A DNA stretch of 64,000 nt from Porphyra umbilicalis (taxonomy: Eukaryota; Rhodophyta; Bangiophyceae; Bangiales; Bangiaceae): the NCBI GenBank assembly GCA_002049455.2, contig KV918838.1, positions 57,375 to 121,374 on the forward strand. Reading direction: 5' to 3'. The translations under genes were made by a program, and so were the position numbers. The notes below the pieces were generated by a model. It searched no databases and was not told where the DNA came from. It saw nothing but the letters and a program-made list of their open reading frames with translations. Below, one piece after another: positions 58,801 through 64,000 of this stretch. Within the stretch, counting starts at the first letter, position 1; every line of letters begins with the position of its first letter.

Positions 58801-59396
58801 AGCGGCCGCGGTCCCCGGTTCTACCTGCGTCGGCGGTACCGCCGTCGCCTTTGGAGCGGCCGCGGTCACACCACGTGCCCCCGCCTCGCGCGGTGCCATA
58901 TCGACATGTGCCAGCGACATCTTCGTCACCACCCCCGTCGCACGCATCACGGTCTCTACCCGGCCCCGCCTCACCCCAAGCGTCAAGTGCGGGCGACGCA
59001 CCCGTGCGTCAACTCCCAAACCCCCGCGCCGAGTACGGTCTGTCGGTACTGGCGTCTTCCACGGATGGCTGGGTGTTGAGGACGGGAAGGGCCACGCCGA
59101 CAGCGTCGACAGCGTCTCGTGGTTTGTCACCTGTGCACGCGGCGGCCGGCTGGCAGCGCGTGGTGCTCGCCGTTTCTGTGGATCGAGCGCGGCAGGGACT
59201 TCATCTCCTGGCGACAATGTGTGGTCACGGGGCCCCTCGGCGGGGGGTGGCGGGTCCAGTGTCGGTCAGCACGCGGCTGCTATTCAAGCACCCTCAAGTG
59301 TTGGTGGCGCATGTGAACGCACGTGCCGAGCGTTCCATCAACACCTCGCCACGGCGTCGTTCGTGGACCAGTCCACAAGCACGTGGAATTTGTTGA
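55854..59396 (+). CDS. Large helical protein upstream of the SF1 helicase (Sen1-N-like?)
   Basis: Start at 55854 (ACGATGG, MDGSDATAGALPSAAPLSSV). About 900 residues are mostly helical, e.g. LVERFKWSYFLHADNADVVQ, VALVCDILLLILEAGQSVAL, SALWFWCRALCDVAARILDA and RRIVISALAHMAAAGNL. A disordered Gly/Asp-rich part follows (58095-58450) with repeated DVVDIDG-like acidic phrases and VVVDLCSEDDDE, which resembles a SUMO-interacting motif, and then a three-fold 18-residue Ser-Pro repeat. The frame overlaps the helicase frame by 178 bases, and both are open from about 59000. The order helical N-part, disordered linker, SF1 helicase is that of Sen1/senataxin, so a frameshift or intron near 58.9-59.3 kb may join both. 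I see no direct sequence signature for the Sen1 N-domain. Confidence 0.6.
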   Translation: MDGSDATAGALPSAAPLSSVRTLAERVDGRHGSAAAGDRHSVSVADVTADCVDVSSILSHGVGAHVTTVLVERFKWSYFLHADNADVVQLLARLGRQLLRTTEASPVTLPVFDRLLSSLIFPTVNARVWAALRTGDSPHVGASSSVDALPMVTRGPTQVAAARPPLAAEVPFSQASSAMVTHERGAVVAPTPASDALRPVADHAPVAVVDITLVALVCDILLLILEAGQSVALHPLSASCWLFLQGALSRGRWPPQAGAMLRAACQRDVSVVSKAVTTFAGVDAHARGRGEDPPTEYPDGLGHLRELHTMIWFGLAQTLDKADAACASSFACDLDTVSLFSALPGVLALIPPSYAPTGSALWFWCRALCDVAARILDAVNATAQSVLGSGTLFQGSDADYDGERRELIMRDALGWLLSPPPPSEDASSLPRAAVSLIKTEIGLVSGGGGAAGHDWRWGSGACVITLARLLSTGTRRLMPHAVAVVSLSALKLLDVAASQYALHPGDRTPLALFGACAAFADASRTCGASASARRADGDGAGGGGGGPTMHAHDDLRATVEALRGVGDVAWSVPAIENVLKAVLMRCVRALANSRRIAHGSWAEAEHTYKADVVGTFFDALPWLWAAAHGAAGGIPDSTEMMLWRVVGHIFSPKLRSSSKGRRPLFPYSRRIVISALAHMAAAGNLRRTDKCRTMVVEFLPTLQQYQNSLKRTGKSAQWLGIHSNLLAWVQEAVATAAVDPDTIDNTGGASGGGASGGGSGGSAGVGDAVGAVDGSSDGACAARTGGSGGGGNMDIILPADDAGGDRGGRDGRDVIDVDRVRAATDSSGADTGDVVDIDGADGGRVDGDGGDGNGGGGDVVVDLCSEDDDEVELMAVFLAPRPLQPPPVSGALLEACRPRRRFADTAGVSTVFDVDTMDVTDVDHVQGPRPSEVPRAPRVSARRMTQSPPLSPVLPASAVPPSPLERPRSPVLPASAVPPSPLERPRSPVLPASAVPPSPLERPRSHHVPPPRAVPYRHVPATSSSPPPSHASRSLPGPASPQASSAGDAPVRQLPNPRAEYGLSVLASSTDGWVLRTGRATPTASTASRGLSPVHAAAGWQRVVLAVSVDRARQGLHLLATMCGHGAPRRGVAGPVSVSTRLLFKHPQVLVAHVNARAERSINTSPRRRSWTSPQARGIC
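58704..58865 (+). repeat. 54-bp perfect tandem repeat, three units
   Basis: Starts at 58704, 58758 and 58812; in the frame of the upstream gene each unit encodes SPVLPASAVPPSPLERPR. The units are identical, indicating recent expansion. The same DNA is open in the helicase frame. Confidence 0.95.
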
Positions 59397-61570
59397 TCGA
59401 GGTCCGATGCCCCGCACGCTCCCCCGCGGCATCCAACGACGCTGTCAACCGGGTCCGTGGCGGCGTCGGGACACGCTATCAACGCAGAACAGGCGTCGAC
59501 CGGGGCCGCGACATTCCCAGCGTACTGGACGTTGACGTCGGCGTGTTGTGCAACGTGTGGTTCCCGGTGTGGGATGAAAACCACACGCAGGACGCCACCA
59601 GTCGAGCGGTTGACGCGGTGCTGACCAGACGCGTCTTTCAAGACGCCAAGGACGGAGAACCGCGACGGGTACAACTGATGGTCAGCATACGGGGACGATT
59701 ACCTCGCGCGTGCCCATCCTCGGTGGCACTGAGCGTGACGGCAGATGCGAGTTCAGACGCCGCAGAGTTTCACGGCCTCGCGCGCTGGGAATCCCTGCCC
59801 GTGGACCTGCAGGCGTCCCTGGCCATGTACACCCCGCCGGCTGCGTACGTGCCCACGACGGATTCTGCCCACGGCAGCGGCTATCGTACGGACGCGCGCG
59901 TCGCCGAGTTTGGCGCCGACCTGGACGACTCGCAGCGGAGCGCCGTCTGTTTGGCACTCGACGCAGTGCTGGGGGGCGGGGACCGTGGGGGTGGCGACGT
60001 CACCACACAGCTCATCAACGGTCCACCTGGGACCGGCAAGACGCGCACTCTCGTGGCGCTGGTTCGGTGTGTCGAGGCCGCAGGGTTGGACGCGCTGGTT
60101 GTGTCGCGGACCAACGTGGCAGCCAACGAGGTGCTCGCTGCGCTGCACGAACACTTTCCAAGTGAATCGACCATCTCGCGGGACGCGCGACGTGTCGTCC
60201 GTATTGGCATGGCCCCACCCGACGGGCACCCGGCGTCGCAAGCGCACGTCGACGCCGTCGTCGCCCGGTGTGTGGCTGCCGAACACCCCCATGTGCAGGC
60301 AGAGTACGAGGCGGCAAGCGGCCTCGTGGCGTCACTGACGGCTGGCCCCCGTCGGCACGACGGTTACCCCGCGCCGCCGGACCAACACGCGGTCGCCCGC
60401 GCCGTCGACGCACAAGAGCGACTGCGTCGGGCAGAAAAGGCCCTCGACGCCGCAACCCGGTCAACCCGTCGTGCTGTCTGCGCGACTGCCCGGATGCTCG
60501 TGACGACTATTGCCTCGAGCGTTTTATCCGACATTGGTGGCCGCGGCTGCAGCCTCATCATTTGTGACGAGGCCGCTGCGGTCAGCACCCCAGCTGTCGT
60601 TTCCTCTGTCGTGCGAGCCCCGCGGCGTGGTCGAGGTGGCGCCGACGGTGGCCGCGGTGGTGACAGTGGGCGACGGCGCGGCGACACTGACCCGGCAGAC
60701 ACCACACGTTGTGTCGTACTGGTCGGAGACCCAGCTCAGCTACCACCGAGCGCCGGCCCAGTCTCCTATCGCGGTGCGACGGTCGCAATGGGGCTGAGTG
60801 CGTTTGAACGGTGCGTGTCGGGTCGTCGACACGTGTGTACGACGCTGCGACACCAGTACCGGATGCGGCCGGCGCTCTCTCGCATCCCCTACCTTCTTTT
60901 CTACGCTCGTACAACCGGGTCCCGTCATCAACCACACAGTGCGCGGTTGGCGGCTCTGGACGTCCCGGGGGGGCACCCGCCGTGGATGGCGAACATCCCG
61001 GCCGTCCTCGTCGAATCAACCTCAACGTCTGCTTTGCGTCACCAAGGCCGCGACGTGGGCTCGTGTAGCGTACGCAACGACTTTGAGGTGACGCTCGTCA
61101 AGCGTTCCCTCGTCAACATCATTCGAGCGTGGCACGCGGCGGCGGCGCCTCACGATCTGCGGGTTCGCGTCGTGGCGCCGTATGCGGCGCAGGTGGCCGC
61201 ACTGGCGGTGGCGGTGGCCGACGTGACTGCGGAACACGTCACTCGGGTGCGGAGCTCCGTGTGCCGGCTCACCGTCAAAGTCGACACGGTTGATGCCAGC
61301 CAAGGGGCGTCCGACCACGTTCTCATACTGTCCCTGTGTCGTACGGCACGTGCAGAAGACCTGGGTACGCGGCGGGCGGGCATCGGTTTTGTGGGGGACC
61401 ACCGTCGAATGAACGTCGGTTTGACACGCGCGGCACTGCACGTCCACGTCGTTGGTGACATTGATTGCATCGTGGCCGCCAGCCCGATCTGGCGCCAGTG
61501 GTTTCGTGCCGTGCGTGAGGAAGTGCGAGGCGGCTCCCCGCTTTACGCTGTCCGTGACACTGTACGGTGA
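59219..61570 (+). CDS. Upf1/Sen1-like superfamily 1 RNA/DNA helicase
   Basis: SF1B helicase with all core motifs: Q-type LDDSQRSAVCLALDA; I GPPGTGK at 60020-60040; Ia VVSRTNVAANEVL; II DEAA at 60566-60577 (family usually DEAS/DEAG/DEAA); III VLVGDPAQLPPS at about 60720; IV HQYRMRPALSRIPY; V VDTVDASQGASDHVLILS; VI GDHRRMNVGLTRA (NVGLTRA at 61412-61432). A helical stalk-like insert (about 60360-60470) follows motif Ia, as in Upf1/Sen1. Between II and III is an unusual Arg/Gly-rich insert (RAPRRGRGGADGG, about 60616-60695). There is no CH zinc domain, so it is nearer Sen1 than Upf1. The GTG at 59219 is only the limit of a methionine-type codon; the frame is open upstream to about 58.9 kb and probably continues from the preceding gene. 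About 780 residues shown. Confidence 0.9.
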   Translation: MWSRGPSAGGGGSSVGQHAAAIQAPSSVGGACERTCRAFHQHLATASFVDQSTSTWNLLIEVRCPARSPAASNDAVNRVRGGVGTRYQRRTGVDRGRDIPSVLDVDVGVLCNVWFPVWDENHTQDATSRAVDAVLTRRVFQDAKDGEPRRVQLMVSIRGRLPRACPSSVALSVTADASSDAAEFHGLARWESLPVDLQASLAMYTPPAAYVPTTDSAHGSGYRTDARVAEFGADLDDSQRSAVCLALDAVLGGGDRGGGDVTTQLINGPPGTGKTRTLVALVRCVEAAGLDALVVSRTNVAANEVLAALHEHFPSESTISRDARRVVRIGMAPPDGHPASQAHVDAVVARCVAAEHPHVQAEYEAASGLVASLTAGPRRHDGYPAPPDQHAVARAVDAQERLRRAEKALDAATRSTRRAVCATARMLVTTIASSVLSDIGGRGCSLIICDEAAAVSTPAVVSSVVRAPRRGRGGADGGRGGDSGRRRGDTDPADTTRCVVLVGDPAQLPPSAGPVSYRGATVAMGLSAFERCVSGRRHVCTTLRHQYRMRPALSRIPYLLFYARTTGSRHQPHSARLAALDVPGGHPPWMANIPAVLVESTSTSALRHQGRDVGSCSVRNDFEVTLVKRSLVNIIRAWHAAAAPHDLRVRVVAPYAAQVAALAVAVADVTAEHVTRVRSSVCRLTVKVDTVDASQGASDHVLILSLCRTARAEDLGTRRAGIGFVGDHRRMNVGLTRAALHVHVVGDIDCIVAASPIWRQWFRAVREEVRGGSPLYAVRDTVR

Positions 61571-61940
61571 CATGGCCATTGCCGACACGTTGCCACGGAC
61601 GGATTGGTTTCTTCCATCTGTGTGTGCCGGTCGTTGTTCAGGGTGTGGGGTGCCGGGGGTATAGCGTGACGCGGGCGTTTGTGCTCGGACTGAGAGGGGC
61701 GTGCCACGCACTCCCAATCCATCATGGCGTGCAGCTAGTAGAACAAGAACCACGGCGTTTGTACAGGCGCCGGCCCAACGGGGTTTAGCCGACACCAGGA
61801 AACATCTCGAGCCGCCATCCGGCTCATCAATACCCTCCCCCCGAGGCACCCACGAGGTCCTCTTCCTCTGCTGAGACACACACCCACCACAACACCTGTA
61901 CAGGCGCCGACCTAACAGTGTATGGTCCACACAAGAAACA
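61571..61940. other. Spacer with a duplicated gene 3' end
   Basis: Between convergent genes. 61760-61896 and 61897-62033 are two diverged copies of a 137-bp unit (both start TGTACAGGCGCCG and contain CTCTTCCTCTG-TGAGACACAC). The second includes the last coding bases of the minus-strand gene, so the first is a non-functional duplicate of that gene's 3' end. Confidence 0.85.
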
Positions 61941-63263
61941 TCACGAGTCGCCATCCGACTCATCAGCACTCTCCCCGGAGCCCCCCGTCACGTCCTCTTC
62001 CTCTGTTGAGACACACGCCTCATCCAACTTGCGGTTGCCGGCCTCCCGCAGCACTGTCTCACGGGTGGCAAGCTTTGCCATTGCCGCTGCGTTCTCCGCC
62101 ACCAGCTGTCGTTCCGTCGCGTTCGCAACCCACTCGTGGATGGTACGCACACAGGCAAGGTTGACAGGAGCAGGCCCGCCCTCCATGAATGCCGGTCCGG
62201 GCCCCTGCGACGCACGCACACCCGCGGCAGTGTTGGTCGTGCCGACGACCCCCCCCAAGGCCGTAGAATACATGGTCTCGACGGGCGCACCGGAGGTGGC
62301 AGGAGTAGACAAAGGCGGTGCCGTGGGCGGTCGCGCGGGGGTACCTCGTGCGGCGGCAGACAAAGCAGCGGCAGCTGCACTGACGAGCGTCATGGGAGCA
62401 TGGGCGGTGCCCGTCGCCGGTGCGACCGCGTCGTTGGTGGCAACTGGTACCTGGGCATATAGTGCCGCGGCCCACATCGGGGCGGTGTCGACAGGCGTGT
62501 TGACCGCCGCAATCGCGGCCGGCGCACCGCCCGTCGGGGTGGCGAGCGCCGAGGGGCCTGCCGGTTGGTTGACCACGGGGAGCGTCGGCAAAGGTACCAC
62601 CGGGGCGGTGTCGACAGGCGTGTTGACCGCCGCAATCGCGGCCGGCGCACCGCCCGTCGGGGTGGCGAGCGCCGAGGGGCCTGCCGGTTGGTTGACCACG
62701 GGGAGCGTCGGCAAAGGTACCACCGGGGCGGACCGCCGGCGACCGTCGGGCGTTGCCTTCCAGCGACCGTTCTTGTTGTGCCGTTCGGAGTATAGCGCGT
62801 TGTACCTGGTCCGCAGCGCGGGAGCTGGTAGCCCTTGTCGTTCTTGCCGCGGGATGCCGTAGGCCACAGAGTTGACATCCGCACACGCGTCGTCATTGTC
62901 ACTACCACCGCCCGTTTGTCTTGCCACGTAGGGCTCGGGTGGCCACGGTACGGCAGGGAGCGTCTTCTGTCGAACAGTCGTGAAATCCCGCTGGCTCTGG
63001 CGCAGCTCTTGGAATACGGCGTAGGCCAGCTGGTCGTGGCTCTTGTACGCGCCGGCAAGCAACTCCACCAGAGCGGCCACATTGTCGTGCAGCCGGTCGC
63101 GCTTGCGTGCTCGAGAGGCAGCACAACGGGCCCGGTTGGACATCTGCTGGCCTTCCTTGGAGCGAGAAGCACATGGTTGCTTCGCGGCGGGGTCACGACC
63201 GAGGCGGATGAGCGCCACCTCCACGGCCTCGTAGAAGTCGACACGCTGTGACGACGACGCCAT
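61941..63263 (-). CDS. Unknown protein with bZIP-like basic segment and duplicated repeat
   Basis: 440 residues; start at 63263 (ACGAATGG, MASSSQRVDFYEAVEVALIR). Residues 43-51 read NRARCAASR, which has the N-x7-R spacing of a bZIP basic region and is followed by ARKRDRL. The leucines (DRLHDNVAALVELL) are not at the canonical distance, so it is a degenerate bZIP or only a basic helix. A linker contains two exact copies of a 41-residue Pro/Ala/Val-rich unit. Near the C-terminus is another helix (IHEWVANATERQLVAENAAA) and an acidic Ser-rich tail (STEEEDVTGGSGESADESDG). Convergent with the helicase and inside the same repeat-bracketed block. Nuclear function is inferred. Confidence 0.6.
   Translation of the reverse strand: MASSSQRVDFYEAVEVALIRLGRDPAAKQPCASRSKEGQQMSNRARCAASRARKRDRLHDNVAALVELLAGAYKSHDQLAYAVFQELRQSQRDFTTVRQKTLPAVPWPPEPYVARQTGGGSDNDDACADVNSVAYGIPRQERQGLPAPALRTRYNALYSERHNKNGRWKATPDGRRRSAPVVPLPTLPVVNQPAGPSALATPTGGAPAAIAAVNTPVDTAPVVPLPTLPVVNQPAGPSALATPTGGAPAAIAAVNTPVDTAPMWAAALYAQVPVATNDAVAPATGTAHAPMTLVSAAAAALSAAARGTPARPPTAPPLSTPATSGAPVETMYSTALGGVVGTTNTAAGVRASQGPGPAFMEGGPAPVNLACVRTIHEWVANATERQLVAENAAAMAKLATRETVLREAGNRKLDEACVSTEEEDVTGGSGESADESDGDS
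62479..62724. repeat. 123-bp perfect tandem duplication inside the gene
   Basis: Copies at 62479-62601 and 62602-62724 look identical; 123 bp keeps the frame and adds one 41-residue unit. A third copy begins for a few bases only. Confidence 0.95.
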
Positions 63264-63506
63264 TCGTCCCGACGATATGGACTGGCCGAGCAAGGTAGTG
63301 AGGGGCGCCTCCAGTTGGACACACCCTCAGGTGTGGGCGGGGGCAGGGGGGGGGGGGGGGGGGGGGGGGGGGAGAGGGAAGGATGGGGTGAGAGTGCCAG
63401 TTGTTGTAAAGGCAGCAAAGCGGGGGGGTTGAGCGGAACGACAGCCAACCACCCGGTTGCAGCCGGAGCAACCGTGTCAGCAGCTCGTGCGACGCAGCGT
63501 GTGATG

Positions 63507-63642
63507 TACAGCCGTTCTCTCAAAAACCTCGCACGCCGACTGTTGCGCCGCTCTGACAAAGCGGCCGCTGCGACCGCGTGAAGGCCGATTTGTCAGAGTG
63601 GTGCAACAGCGGGCGTGCGAGATTTTTGAGAGAACGGCTGTA
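63507..63642. repeat. 136-bp TA-flanked palindromic element, copy 4
   Basis: Same length and ends (TACAGCCGTTCTC to GAGAACGGCTGTA) as copy 1 and the same internal subfamily (GGCCGATTTGTCAGAGTGG). Arms pair imperfectly in the middle. Preceded by a poly-G tract at about 63349-63371. Confidence 0.9.
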
Positions 63643-63854
63643 TTTGGTGACGCGGGTGGGGGCGCGCCCGCCCCTCGGTGAGCGTGGCGGCGCCCGGTGC
63701 GTCCGTGCGGCCGGCGCGCCGGCACGCGCCACACGGGCCGCGAATGAGGTACTTCAGCTCGACATGTACGAATTATCAGATACTTTCGGTACATCGTTTC
63801 ATCCGTCCTACGACTGAGTGAGAAGTGGGTTCACACAACTGTATTTCGACAGAA

Positions 63855-63934
63855 AGACCAACACTTTAACTCAGTGATCGACACTTTAACCCAATGACCG
63901 ACACTTTAACCCAGTGGTCGACACTTTAGCCCAT
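63855..63934 (+). repeat. 20-bp tandem repeat, right array (4 units)
   Basis: Four 20-bp units, same sequence and orientation as 55171-55290, preceded by ATTTCGACAGAAAG, equivalent to TTTTCGACAGCAAG at the left array. Together they bracket about 8.6 kb containing the helicase locus. Confidence 0.93.
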
Positions 63935-64000
63935 GGTACCGAGCTTCAGGTGGATAGCAGGCCACTTCGAATGTGTATTCACACGTCGTCGTCATCCGTA

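Noticed and set aside
58609-59217. Minus-strand frame over the 54-bp repeats
   Set aside because: Explained by the repeat and by coding on the plus strand.

Overview
This window is nuclear DNA of a GC-rich eukaryote. It carries a divergent H2A/H2B pair, a head-to-tail polyubiquitin gene, a spliced eIF2B subunit, a spliced V-ATPase subunit e, an arginyl-tRNA-protein transferase, a SOUL haem-binding protein, several bZIP and C2H2 factors, and plant/algal-type ThiC. ThiC points to a photosynthetic lineage. Compact genes with at most one intron, very high GC with GGC/GCC runs, and long poly-C/poly-G tracts would fit a red alga (Porphyra/Pyropia-like). That lineage is an inference; the sequence alone does not prove it.

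Layout. 1-1662: 3' part of thiC. 3.1-11.5 kb: a protein with an acylation-type N-terminus and coiled coil (+), then two bZIP genes (-). 11.5-17.7 kb: mostly non-genic, with palindromes and a dispersed repeat. 17.7-29.2 kb: housekeeping core of SOUL protein, polyubiquitin, eIF2B alpha-like subunit, V-ATPase e, H2A, H2B and cytochrome b5 reductase. 29.5-31.2 kb: a very low-complexity unrecognised gene. 32.5-39.5 kb: repeat and transposon territory, with a 1.9 kb PIF/Harbinger-like element inside a second copy of the 15.7 kb repeat, followed by lower-GC DNA without genes. 39.5-46.3 kb: a glyoxalase-fold protein and two tandem zinc-finger paralogues. 48.1-50.7 kb: ATE1. 51.3-63.3 kb: an accessory-looking block with a basic protein carrying SUMO-type motifs, an unknown protein, a Sen1/Upf1-like SF1 helicase with a long helical upstream ORF, and a Ser/Ala/Pro-rich protein. 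The helicase part is bracketed by the same 20-bp tandem repeat in direct orientation.

Two general points affect gene models. First, several clear genes (SOUL, cytochrome b5 reductase, glyoxalase, ATE1, one zinc-finger gene, the 29.5 kb gene) change frame at C/G homopolymers. Each change is repaired by adding one base, or two where two runs lie together, so consistent under-calling of homopolymers is the simplest explanation. Second, the four introns I can delimit (223-554 bp) start GTACGT (three) or GTATGT (one) and end in AG.

The most noteworthy items are: an ArgRS-type tRNA-binding-like segment between the two ATE1 domains; the repeat-bracketed helicase locus; a family of 136-bp TA-flanked palindromic elements; a Harbinger-like element with perfect 36-bp terminal inverted repeats and an identifiable empty site; and a lineage-type family of zinc-finger proteins in which the intron splits the first finger.
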